From Rhodoferax lacus (GTDB lineage Bacteria; Pseudomonadota; Gammaproteobacteria; Burkholderiales; Burkholderiaceae_C): a DNA stretch of 64,000 bases. The notes under the pieces were generated by a model. That model ran no database searches, had not been told where the DNA came from, and was given only the letters and a program-made list of their open reading frames with translations. The translations under genes and the position numbers were made by a program. The DNA lies in assembly GCF_003415675.1 (NCBI RefSeq), contig NZ_QFZK01000004.1, positions 310,001 to 374,000 on the forward strand. Direction: 5' to 3'. Shown piece by piece: positions 35,156-43,536 of this stretch; position 1 is the stretch's first letter, and each line of letters starts with the position of its first letter.

Positions 35156-35176
35156 CTGGAACCCAAAGGACATACC

Positions 35177-36448
35177 GTGAACCTCCAAGCCTCCCGCAGC
35201 CGCATGGCAGACCTGCTGGCCACACGCCGGGCCGACTACAGCCTGCCCCAGCCCTTCTACAACGACGCCGATTTTCACCAGCTCGACATCGAGCAGATCT
35301 GGTACCGCAACTGGCTGTTCGCCGGCCCGGCTTGCGCCGTGCCCGCTGCGGGCAACTGGTTCACCCTGGAGGTGGGCACCAGCTCGCTGGTGATCGTGCG
35401 CGGGGCCGATGGCGTGGTGCGCGCCTTCTACAACACCTGCCGCCACCGTGGCTCCAAGGTCTGTGTGGGCGATGCGGGCAAGGCCGCCAAGCTGGTCTGC
35501 CCCTACCACCAGTGGACCTATGAGCTCGACGGCCGCCTGCTGTTTGCCCGCGAGATGGGCCCGGACTTCAAGGCCGCTGACTTTTCATTGAAGCAGGCCC
35601 ATTGCCGCACCGTGGGTGGCTACGTCTACATCTGCCTGGCCGATGAGGCACCGGACTTTGATGCCTTCTCGCAAATGGTGCAGCCCTATATGCAGCCGCA
35701 CGACCTGGAAAACGCCAAGGTGGCCTGCAGCTCCACATTGGTGGAGCAGGCCAACTGGAAGCTCGTGATCGAGAACAACCGCGAGTGCTACCACTGCACC
35801 GGCAACCACCCCGAGCTGCTGCGCACCCTGTCCGAGTTCGACAGCACCGATGACCCGCGCGTGGCCCCCGCCTTTGCCGACCGCATACGCGCCAAGGCGG
35901 CCGAGTGGGATGCCGAAGGCCTGCCGCACGCTTCGCAAAACTCACCCGACAAACGCTTCCGGGTGGTGCGCCTGCCCCTGGCCCATGGCGAGTCCATGAC
36001 CATGGACGGCAAGCCCGCTGTGAAGCAGTTGCTGGGCAATCTGCAGAACAAGGACCTGGGCTCGGTGCGCATGCTCAGCCTGCCCAACAACTGGAACCAC
36101 CTGCAGGCCGACCACGCGATTGCCTTTCGCGTGCTGCCCCTGGGCCCGCAGCTCACCCAGGTCACCACTTGGTGGCTGGTGAATAAGGACGCGCAGGAAG
36201 GCGTGGACTATCACCCCGAAGAGATGATGCAGGTCTGGGCTGCCACCAACGACCAGGACCGCGTGCTGGCCGAGAACAACCAGGCCGGCATCAACAGCAA
36301 GGCTTACGAGCCCGGCCCCTACTCGCAGACCATCGAGTTCGGCGTGCAGAACTTCATCGACTGGTACACCGGCCAGATGGCCGAGATGGTGCCACCCGCG
36401 CGCGCGGCCATCCCCATCCAGCCCATCCATCTGGTGGCGTCGGCTTGA
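35177..36448 (+). CDS. gbcA: Rieske oxygenase, glycine-betaine monooxygenase (GbcA) type
   Basis: A 423-residue Rieske non-haem iron oxygenase. Rieske ligands: Cys88, His90, Cys108, His111 (CRHRG and CPYHQW). Mononuclear iron: His206 and His211 in NNRECYHCTGNH, preceded by Glu203 where most family members have the bridging Asp; Glu is found in carnitine monooxygenase CntA, supporting a quaternary-amine substrate. Expected reaction: glycine betaine + O2 + NAD(P)H to dimethylglycine + formaldehyde. GTG 35177 has AAAGGA six bases upstream. The reductase follows ten bases later. The cobalamin riboswitch upstream is unexpected for this family. Stachydrine or carnitine are alternative substrates. 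Confidence 0.85.
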   Translation: MNLQASRSRMADLLATRRADYSLPQPFYNDADFHQLDIEQIWYRNWLFAGPACAVPAAGNWFTLEVGTSSLVIVRGADGVVRAFYNTCRHRGSKVCVGDAGKAAKLVCPYHQWTYELDGRLLFAREMGPDFKAADFSLKQAHCRTVGGYVYICLADEAPDFDAFSQMVQPYMQPHDLENAKVACSSTLVEQANWKLVIENNRECYHCTGNHPELLRTLSEFDSTDDPRVAPAFADRIRAKAAEWDAEGLPHASQNSPDKRFRVVRLPLAHGESMTMDGKPAVKQLLGNLQNKDLGSVRMLSLPNNWNHLQADHAIAFRVLPLGPQLTQVTTWWLVNKDAQEGVDYHPEEMMQVWAATNDQDRVLAENNQAGINSKAYEPGPYSQTIEFGVQNFIDWYTGQMAEMVPPARAAIPIQPIHLVASA

Positions 36449-36458
36449 GGCACAGCGC

Positions 36459-37547
36459 ATGAACGCCATACTCAAACCCCGGGCGGACAGCGGCATCAAG
36501 GCCTGGGACAGCGACTCCGAGCGCCTGCTCTGCACCATGGTGCTCTCCGACAGCGCGGACGTCAAAACCTTCTGCTTCCAGACCGAGCAGCCCTCCTGGT
36601 TCCGTTACCAGGCCGGGCAGTTCATCACCCTGCAGGTGGAGATTGAAGGCGTCACCCACACGCGCTGCTACACGCTCTCCAGCAGCCCCTCGCGCCCGGT
36701 GTGCCTGACCATCACCGTCAAGGCCGAGCCGGGTGGCAAAGTCTCCAACTGGCTGCACCAGCATCTGAAGGTGGGCGACCATGTGCAGGCGCGCGGGCCC
36801 TCTGGCATCTTCAGCGTGCAGCACAGCCCGGCGCCCAAATACCTGTTCCTGGCAGGTGGCGTGGGCATCACGCCGCTGATGTCCATGACGCGCTGGCTGT
36901 TCGACCAGGGCCGTCACACCGACGTCTGCTTTGTGCAGTGCGCGCGCACGCCCTCCGACCTGCTGTTTCGCAGCGAGCTGGAGGCCATCAGCGCCCGCGT
37001 GTCCGAGTTCCGCGTGGCCCTGGTGTGCGAGCGGCCCAACCCCTTTGGCGCCTGGACCGGCTACAGCGGGCGCCTCAACCAGCTGATGCTGGAACTGATT
37101 GCGCCCGACTACTTTGAGCGCGAGATCTTCTGCTGCGGCCCCGAGCCGTATATGAAGGCGGTGCGCGGCGTGCTGCAGGCGGCCGGTTTTGACATGGCCC
37201 GCTACCACGAAGAGAGCTTTCAGGTACCGGTGCATGTGGATGCCGAAACCCGCCAGCACGCCGATGAAAAGGTGGACGCCACCCAGACCTCGGTGCTGCG
37301 CTTTGCCGCCTCCGGCCGCGAGGCCACCTGCAGCGGCACCCAGACCGTGCTGGATGTGGCGCGCGAGGCGGGACTGTCCATCCCCAGCGCCTGCCTGTTT
37401 GGCGTCTGCGGCACCTGCAAGGTGAAGAAGATCTCGGGCGAAGTGCACATGCTGCAAAACGGCGGCATCACCGACGAGGACGTGGCCGATGGCTGGCTGC
37501 TGGCTTGCTGCTCGCGCCCGCTGGGGGACGTGGTGCTGGACTGCTAG
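36459..37547 (+). CDS. gbcB: Ferredoxin-type reductase partner of the Rieske oxygenase (GbcB)
   Basis: A 362-residue electron-transfer protein in three parts: FAD domain (FRYQAGQFITLQVEIEG, RCYTLSSSP), NAD(P) domain (LAGGVGITPLMSM, then REIFCCGPEPYMKAV) and a C-terminal plant-type [2Fe-2S] ferredoxin (SACLFGVCGTCKVKKISG ... LACCSRP). This is the architecture of GbcB and related one-component reductases. It starts ten bases after gbcA, so the two form an operon under the riboswitch. Its stop overlaps the convergent HD gene by four bases. Confidence 0.88.
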   Translation: MNAILKPRADSGIKAWDSDSERLLCTMVLSDSADVKTFCFQTEQPSWFRYQAGQFITLQVEIEGVTHTRCYTLSSSPSRPVCLTITVKAEPGGKVSNWLHQHLKVGDHVQARGPSGIFSVQHSPAPKYLFLAGGVGITPLMSMTRWLFDQGRHTDVCFVQCARTPSDLLFRSELEAISARVSEFRVALVCERPNPFGAWTGYSGRLNQLMLELIAPDYFEREIFCCGPEPYMKAVRGVLQAAGFDMARYHEESFQVPVHVDAETRQHADEKVDATQTSVLRFAASGREATCSGTQTVLDVAREAGLSIPSACLFGVCGTCKVKKISGEVHMLQNGGITDEDVADGWLLACCSRPLGDVVLDC

Positions 37548-38956
37548 GGCGCAGGCCGGGCCAGATGCGTGGGCGCTGCCGCTGGCGTGGCCAGCAGCTC
37601 CGCCTTCAAGCCCTGCAAGCGCTCGCGCCGCGATACCGCAATGCGGGCACAGGCATCGATGATGCCCTCCAGCATGGGTGCAGGCAGGGTGCGCAGCAAG
37701 GCGTGGGCTGACAGCTCGCCATTGGCCATGCGCCTGGCCTGGGCCATGACAGAGGCACAGCCCTCGGGGCCCAGGCAGCGGTAGATGTAGGCCGTGAGCG
37801 GTGACACGGTCAGGTCACTGCGCGGGTCTTGGGGCCTGCCCTGTTCCATTAGTTGCAGCAACAGCGGGTCCAGGCCCGTTGCGCCTTTGCAGGCCGGCAG
37901 GTAGTCGTCAATGCGTTCGGGCTTGCCGCCTGCAGCGCTCAGGTCGCCCAAAAACATGGACACCGGGCCATCGCCACCGCTTTGCAGCGCCAGGGCCTCG
38001 ATGAGGGTGACGGACATGATCTTGAGCTGCAGCAACACCGAGGCAAAGCCCACGTTGGCCGCCGCTGTGCTGGTCATGCGCGCGTAGGTCTGCGCTTCGG
38101 GAATGCCACCAAAGTGACGGAACACGTGTGCCGCCTCCAGCCCGTCCAGAAACACCTGCATGCGGGTCAGCGCTTCGCGGTAGTCCTTCAAGGTGTAGGA
38201 CCCTACAGCGGCCAGGGGCGCATTGGATTCCTCAATCAGCAGCCAGGTGGCGGCAACAAATTTGCCTGCATCGGGCTCGGCAAAGCTGCCCAGATCCCGG
38301 TTGGCAATGGCCACGGCATCGCACATTACGGCATGGACCAAGTCGTCGAGCACTGCTCCTTCAGCCAGCCCCATCACGCGGCAGGCCTGCGCGCGGACCC
38401 GCGCTGCCAGCACCATGCTGCAGTCCTGGCCATCGACCTGCAGGGGGCGAAACGGCACCGTGGCTTCTATGCTGGCCACCACGGCCAGCAGGTCGCTCGG
38501 CTTCAGCCAGGGCTGCAACAACTGCACCGCAACAGCGGCGCTGAGGAACTCGTTCAGGCCACCCGCCAGGGTCAGCAACTGGCCGGGCTTGAAGCCAAAC
38601 AGGTCCAGGCACAGCTGCAGCCCATAGTCATCGGCGCCGGTTTTCAGCAGCACCAGTTCCTGCCCCTGGCGGCTGATGATGGGCGTCAGCAGCTCAGCCA
38701 GGTGGGGCGCAATGCCGTCATCCAGCTGCACATAGATGACGTCGTGGAAGATGGCGGCCAGCACCTGGCGTGGCGCCATGCCCTCGCACATGTAGAGCGC
38801 GTGGTCCGACACGTGGTAGCGCCGCCTGGGGCTTTCCATGGCGCTGTGCACCAGCACCGCCATGTGCTCCGCCCGTTCCATGGGCACCTGTGCCCCCAGG
38901 GCTTCAAACGCCGAGCACAGGTGCTGGATAAAGCGGTTGATGTTGGCCGTCGTCAT
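37544..38956 (-). CDS. HD-superfamily predicted phosphohydrolase
   Basis: A 470-residue protein. Residues about 40-80 read RRRYHVSDHALYMCEGM then AAIFHDVIYVQLD, matching the RxYHxxxH and FHDxxY motifs of predicted metal-dependent HD phosphohydrolases. The long remainder is helical and unassigned; NRDLGSFAEPD and KDYREALTRMQVFLDGL are the more distinctive stretches. ATG 38956 overlaps the stop of the molybdopterin enzyme (ATGA), so both come from one transcript. No role is known for this pairing. Confidence 0.75.
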   Translation of the reverse strand: MTTANINRFIQHLCSAFEALGAQVPMERAEHMAVLVHSAMESPRRRYHVSDHALYMCEGMAPRQVLAAIFHDVIYVQLDDGIAPHLAELLTPIISRQGQELVLLKTGADDYGLQLCLDLFGFKPGQLLTLAGGLNEFLSAAVAVQLLQPWLKPSDLLAVVASIEATVPFRPLQVDGQDCSMVLAARVRAQACRVMGLAEGAVLDDLVHAVMCDAVAIANRDLGSFAEPDAGKFVAATWLLIEESNAPLAAVGSYTLKDYREALTRMQVFLDGLEAAHVFRHFGGIPEAQTYARMTSTAAANVGFASVLLQLKIMSVTLIEALALQSGGDGPVSMFLGDLSAAGGKPERIDDYLPACKGATGLDPLLLQLMEQGRPQDPRSDLTVSPLTAYIYRCLGPEGCASVMAQARRMANGELSAHALLRTLPAPMLEGIIDACARIAVSRRERLQGLKAELLATPAAAPTHLARPAP

Positions 38957-41031
38957 GCCGCGCGTTCCACCTGCACCGCGCAGTCATAAAACGTGGCAGC
39001 ACGGCCCATGTCGGTCAGGCGCTGGCTGGTCAGCTCATTCACATTGTTGCCGTCCAGCCCCAGCTTGCGCCACCATACGCCCAGGCCGTTCACCACGCCC
39101 GCACGTGCGCGCTGGTTGATGCGCACGGCACAGCGGTAGGAGCCGCGGCCATTGAACACACGCACCGTGTCGCCGCTGGCTATGCCACGCGCGGCGGCGT
39201 CATCGGCGTGCATTTCCAGCAGCGGCTCGCCTTCGATGTCGCGCAGGCTTTTCACATTCACAAAGCTGCTGTTCAAAAAGTTGCGCGCGGGCGGCGAGAT
39301 CATGGCCAACGGGTACAGGTCGCCCGGTTTGGCCTCTTCAAAATTGGGCAGGTAGTCGGGCAGGCCGTCCTGGCCGGCGTCCGCCAGGCGCTGGCTGAAG
39401 AACTCGCATTGGCCCGAGGGCGTGGGGAAGCCGCCGTTGGCAAAGGGCGCGTCCGGCACGGCCACGCTGGCAAAGCCTTTGGCCAGCAGTTCGTCAAAGG
39501 GAATCTTGTCGCCAAAGGCCTGGCGCACCATGGCCAGGTCGTCATCGGCAAAGCAGGGCTCATCGAACCCCAGCCGTGCGGCCAGTTCGCGGAACACCGC
39601 CGTGTTGCTGCGCGCCAGGCCTACGGGTGCAATGGCCGGGCGGTTGAGCACCACATCGGTGTGGCCATAGGTGGTGTGGATATCCCAGTGCTCCAGCTGC
39701 GTGGTGGCGGGCAGGATGTAGTCGGCGTAGTCGGCCGTGTCGGTTTTGAAGTGTTCCAGCACCACGGTAAACAGGTCGTCGCGCATAAAGCCGCGCACCA
39801 CCTGGCCGGAGTCGGGTGCCACCGCCACCGGGTTGCTGTTGTAGACCACCAGGGCCTCCACCTGCGGGCCAAAGGTGGCGCTGGCGGGGGCGAGCAGGGC
39901 GTCTCCAATGGCGCTCATGTTGATGGTGCGCGGCGTGCGCCCACCCAGCAGATCGGGGCGCTGCAGCGTGGCTTTGTCGGTGGGGTAGACCCCGGAGTTG
40001 GACATGTGCAGGCCGCTGGCCGGCCTGCGCCAGGCGCCGGTGAGTGCGGGCAGGCAGGCCACGGCGCGCACCGCGTTGCCGCCGCCACGCGCGCGCTGCA
40101 TGCCGTAGTTCAGGCGGATGGCGGCGTTCTTGCCAGCCTTGCAGGCCAGGCCGTAGTCGCGCGCCAGACTCTCGATTTCTTCCACGCTGATGCCGCAGAC
40201 CTCGGCCGCGCGCGCGGGCGTCCACTGCAGGGCGCGTTCTTTCAGGGCTTCCCAGCCCAGGGTGTGCTGGGCAATGTAGCCATGGTCCAGCCAGTCGTGG
40301 CGGATGAGCTCGTGCATCAGGGCCAGGGCCAGGGCGGCGTCGGTGCCGGGGCGCAGGGCAATGTGGGTGTGGCACTTCTCGGCCGTCTCGGTCTTGCGTG
40401 GGTCTATGCAGATGATTTTGGCGCCGCCTCGCTTGGCGGTTTGCACGTGGCGCCAGAAGTGCAGGTTGCTGGCAATGGCGTTGCTGCCCCAGATGAGGAT
40501 CAGGTCGGCCTCGGCAAAGCGCTCGATCTTCATGCCCAGTTTGCCACCCAGGGTGTACTCCAGGGCGGCCGCACCGGCTGCGGCGCAGATGGTGCGGTCC
40601 AGCAGGGACGCGCCCAGCTTGTGGAAAAAACGCGCCGCCATGCCGTCGCCCTGCACCAGGCCCATGGTGCCCGCGTAGCTGTAGGGAAGAATGGCCTCGG
40701 GGTCGCGCGCGGCAATGGTTTTGAGGCGCGCGGCAATGTCGGTGAGGGCCTCATCCCAGCTCACCTCCACATACTGGCCGCTGCCCTTGGGGCCGTTGCG
40801 CTTCAAGGGAGTGCGCAGACGCTCGGGGTGGTAGCTGCGTTCGGTGTAGCGCGAGACCTTGGTGCACAGCACGCCGCCGGTGTGGGCGTGCGCCGCGTTG
40901 CCATGCACCTTGATGGCCACGCCGTCCTGCACGCTGGTGACCAGCGAGCAGGTGTCCGGGCAGTCGTGCGGGCAGGCGCCCAGCACTTCAAATGAACCAA
41001 GGGCAGCAGGGGGGAAGGAAGAGACGTCCAT
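38953..41031 (-). CDS. Molybdopterin oxidoreductase, DMSO-reductase superfamily
   Basis: A 692-residue cytoplasmic enzyme. An N-terminal [4Fe-4S] site is formed by Cys20, Cys24, Cys28 and Cys56 (ACPHDCPDTCSL, VLCTK). Conserved Mo-bis-MGD blocks follow: YSYAGTMGLVQ, LILIWGSNAIASNLHFWRH, KIICIDPRKTETAEKCHTHIALRPGTDAAL, and a C-terminal dinucleotide-binding barrel (ASGDTVRVFNGRG). There is no Tat leader and no Sec-Cys at the expected Mo-ligand spot. Closest groups are FdhF/BisC-like proteins and acetylene-hydratase-type enzymes; the substrate is unknown. It is coupled to the HD gene. Confidence 0.9.
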   Translation of the reverse strand: MDVSSFPPAALGSFEVLGACPHDCPDTCSLVTSVQDGVAIKVHGNAAHAHTGGVLCTKVSRYTERSYHPERLRTPLKRNGPKGSGQYVEVSWDEALTDIAARLKTIAARDPEAILPYSYAGTMGLVQGDGMAARFFHKLGASLLDRTICAAAGAAALEYTLGGKLGMKIERFAEADLILIWGSNAIASNLHFWRHVQTAKRGGAKIICIDPRKTETAEKCHTHIALRPGTDAALALALMHELIRHDWLDHGYIAQHTLGWEALKERALQWTPARAAEVCGISVEEIESLARDYGLACKAGKNAAIRLNYGMQRARGGGNAVRAVACLPALTGAWRRPASGLHMSNSGVYPTDKATLQRPDLLGGRTPRTINMSAIGDALLAPASATFGPQVEALVVYNSNPVAVAPDSGQVVRGFMRDDLFTVVLEHFKTDTADYADYILPATTQLEHWDIHTTYGHTDVVLNRPAIAPVGLARSNTAVFRELAARLGFDEPCFADDDLAMVRQAFGDKIPFDELLAKGFASVAVPDAPFANGGFPTPSGQCEFFSQRLADAGQDGLPDYLPNFEEAKPGDLYPLAMISPPARNFLNSSFVNVKSLRDIEGEPLLEMHADDAAARGIASGDTVRVFNGRGSYRCAVRINQRARAGVVNGLGVWWRKLGLDGNNVNELTSQRLTDMGRAATFYDCAVQVERAA

Positions 41032-41068
41032 GGCGCTATGGTAAAGCGCTCAGCGCCATAATGTTCGC

Positions 41069-42256
41069 ATGAACCTGATTGACCCAATAGTTTCCGCTGC
41101 GGCCGAAATCGCCGCCATCCGCCGTGATCTGCACGCCCACCCGGAGCTGTGCTTTCAGGAGCAGCGCACCGCTGACGTGGTGGCCGCCAAGCTCACCGAG
41201 TGGGGCATCCCCATCCACCGCGGCTTGGGGACCACCGGCGTGGTGGGCATCCTGAAGGCGGGTACCAGTGACAAAGCCATCGGCCTGCGTGCCGACATGG
41301 ACGCGCTGCCCATGCAGGAGTTCAACACCTTTGCCCATGCCAGTGTGCACCCCGGAAAAATGCACGCCTGCGGCCATGACGGCCACACCGCCATGCTGCT
41401 GGCAGCGGCCAAACACATGGCCACCGAGCGCAACTTTGACGGCACGGTGTACCTGATCTTCCAACCGGCCGAAGAAGGCGGCGGCGGCGCACGCGAGATG
41501 ATCAAAGAGGGCCTGTTTGAGCAGTTCCCCATGCAGGCCGTGTTTGGCCTGCACAACTGGCCGGGCGCGGCGGTGGGGCAGTTTGCAGTGAGCGCCGGGC
41601 CGGTGATGGCCAGCAGCAACGAGTTCAAGATCACCATCCACGGCAAGGGCGGGCACGCCGCCATGCCGCACTTCGCGCAAGACCCGGTGGCAGTGGCTGC
41701 CAGCATGGTGCAGGCCTTCCAGAACATCATCAGCCGCAACGTCAAACCCATTGATGCCGGTGTGATCTCCGTCACCATGATCCACGCCGGTGAAGCCACC
41801 AACGTCATCCCCGACAGCTGCGAGCTGCAGGGCACGGTGCGCACCTTCAGCATCCCCGTGCTGGACCTGATCGAGCAGCGCATGCGCGTGGTGGCCGAGC
41901 ACACGGCAGCGGCTTTTGGCCTGACCTGCACCTTTGAGTTTGTGCGCAACTACCCGCCCACCATCAACACGGCCTTCGAGGCCGACTTTGCCCGCGGCGT
42001 GATGGCCGAGCTGGTGGGCCCCGAGCGTGTGAGCGCACAGGAGCCCACCATGGGCGCCGAAGATTTTTCCTACATGCTGCTGGAGAAGCCGGGCTGCTAT
42101 GTGTTCCTGGGCAATGGCGACGGCGCCCACCGCGAGATGGGCCACGGTGGCGGCCCCTGCATGCTGCACAACCCCAGCTACGACTTCAATGACGACCTGA
42201 TTCCGCTGGGTGCCAGCTACTGGGTGCGCCTGGCCGAGCGCTGGCTTAAACCCTGA
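41069..42256 (+). CDS. M20-family amidohydrolase (hippurate/N-acyl-amino-acid hydrolase)
   Basis: A 395-residue M20D peptidase-fold amidohydrolase cleaving N-acyl amino acids. Seen: IRRDLHAHPELCFQEQRTADVV, LRADMDALPM, MHACGHDGHTAMLL (metal site), FQPAEEGGGGAREMI and the dimerisation domain from about residue 185 (ITIHGKGGHAAMPH). Length and motif order are normal. ATG 41069. It is followed by a TPR/glycosyltransferase-like gene in the same direction. Confidence 0.94.
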   Translation: MNLIDPIVSAAAEIAAIRRDLHAHPELCFQEQRTADVVAAKLTEWGIPIHRGLGTTGVVGILKAGTSDKAIGLRADMDALPMQEFNTFAHASVHPGKMHACGHDGHTAMLLAAAKHMATERNFDGTVYLIFQPAEEGGGGAREMIKEGLFEQFPMQAVFGLHNWPGAAVGQFAVSAGPVMASSNEFKITIHGKGGHAAMPHFAQDPVAVAASMVQAFQNIISRNVKPIDAGVISVTMIHAGEATNVIPDSCELQGTVRTFSIPVLDLIEQRMRVVAEHTAAAFGLTCTFEFVRNYPPTINTAFEADFARGVMAELVGPERVSAQEPTMGAEDFSYMLLEKPGCYVFLGNGDGAHREMGHGGGPCMLHNPSYDFNDDLIPLGASYWVRLAERWLKP

Positions 42257-42312
42257 GTTGTTGCTAGCGTGTGCAGCAATTGCACAAACGCACCGGAGCA
42301 CAGGAGCCCGCC

Positions 42313-43536
42313 TTGGCCAAAGCCTTGACCCCCGACACCATCCTGGCCCAAGCCCAGGCCAGCCTGAGCCAGGGCCGTAGCGCCCAGGCCTTACAAATCA
42401 TTACCGAAGCATTGCAGCAGACGCCAGACCACCCCGCGCTGTGGGCCGGTCTGGGCGTGGCCCTGCGCTTTGAAGCCCGCCTGGATGACGCGGCTGATGC
42501 GTTCGAGAAAGCCCTGCAACTGCAACCCGGCCGCGCCGACGTGCAGGTGCACCTGGGCATGATCCGCCTGGCCCAGGGCCGCCAGGACGAGGGCTGGCCG
42601 CTGTACCAGGCACGCTGGCGCAGCCCGCACTGGACCGAGCGTCTGCGCTACCCCGCACAGGCGCTGTGGCAGGGCCGCGTGAGCGCAGGCATGCGCCTGC
42701 TCCTGTGGGGTGAGCAGGGCTTTGGCGACAGCCTGCAATTTGCGCGCTACGCGCCCTGGCTGCAGCAGGAATTCAAGGCCCACGGTGCCACGGTGGTGCT
42801 GGAAGTGCCCAAGCCCCTGCAGCACCTTTTGCAGCAGAGCTGGCCCGCGCTCGAAGTGGCCGCAGCAGGCGAGCTGCACGGGCACTTCGATGCACACCTG
42901 CCCCTCATGGATCTGCCCAACCGCTGGGGCGGCGTGGGGCCGGGCCTGCTGCCCTATCTGCCCATGCCCGTGCCCTATCTGAGCCTGCCGCCAGCGGGGT
43001 CGGCTTCCATCGTGGGCAGCCAGTACGCTCCATCCCGTGCCGGGTCAGGTGGCGGGACTGGTGCGCATGCGAATGCGTCCGTGCTCAAAGTCGGCGTGGT
43101 CTGGCAAGGGCGGCCCACACACCCGGATGACAGGCTGCGCTCGCTTTCGGCGGCCACTTTGCAGCCTCTTTTTGACTTGCCCGGCCTGTCGTGGGTGAGC
43201 CTGCAGAAAGACGCCAAGGACCTGCCCGCCTGGCTGCCCGACAGCATGGCCCTGTGCGCAGACTTTTCGGAGACGGCCCGCGTGGTGCAGGCGCTGGATG
43301 TGGTGGTCAGCATCGACTCGGCCGTAGCCCATCTGGCCGCAGCCCTGGGCAAGCCCGTGTTCCTGCTGCTGCCCCAAGTGGCCGACTGGCGTTGGGGTCT
43401 GAGCGGCGAGCGCACGCCCTGGTACCCGAATGTGCATCTGTTCAGACGCGGCGCTGGCGACAGTTGGGCTGTGGTGATGGCGCGCGTGGCGCAGGCCCTG
43501 GCCGATCTGCGCCGCCGTGTGGGGCATGCGCCTTAG
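42313..43536 (+). CDS. TPR protein with GT9/GT-B-like C-terminal domain
   Basis: A 407-residue protein. Residues about 10-90 are tetratricopeptide repeats (LAQAQASLSQGRSAQALQIITEAL, HPALWAGLGVALRFEARLDDAADAF). From about 130 on it resembles heptosyltransferase-like TPR proteins (LLLWGEQGFGDSLQFARYAPWL; KVGVVWQGRPTHPDDRLRS; VVSIDSAVAHLAAALGKPVFLLLP). I chose TTG 42313 because CAGGAG lies six bases upstream; the GTG at 42271 lacks a ribosome site. It may glycosylate a surface protein or polymer. Its stop overlaps the convergent MFS gene by four bases. Confidence 0.85.
   Translation: MAKALTPDTILAQAQASLSQGRSAQALQIITEALQQTPDHPALWAGLGVALRFEARLDDAADAFEKALQLQPGRADVQVHLGMIRLAQGRQDEGWPLYQARWRSPHWTERLRYPAQALWQGRVSAGMRLLLWGEQGFGDSLQFARYAPWLQQEFKAHGATVVLEVPKPLQHLLQQSWPALEVAAAGELHGHFDAHLPLMDLPNRWGGVGPGLLPYLPMPVPYLSLPPAGSASIVGSQYAPSRAGSGGGTGAHANASVLKVGVVWQGRPTHPDDRLRSLSAATLQPLFDLPGLSWVSLQKDAKDLPAWLPDSMALCADFSETARVVQALDVVVSIDSAVAHLAAALGKPVFLLLPQVADWRWGLSGERTPWYPNVHLFRRGAGDSWAVVMARVAQALADLRRRVGHAP

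Noticed and set aside
34739..35176. tRNA or other small RNA genes in the riboswitch gap
   Set aside because: No cloverleaf or CCA-type end could be found; the structure is explained by the cobalamin aptamer and the hairpin before it.
39208..40995. 595-codon frame opposite the molybdopterin enzyme
   Set aside because: It is a shadow of a gene with clear Fe-S and Mo-cofactor motifs; composition is again Gly/His/Gln/Val-rich.
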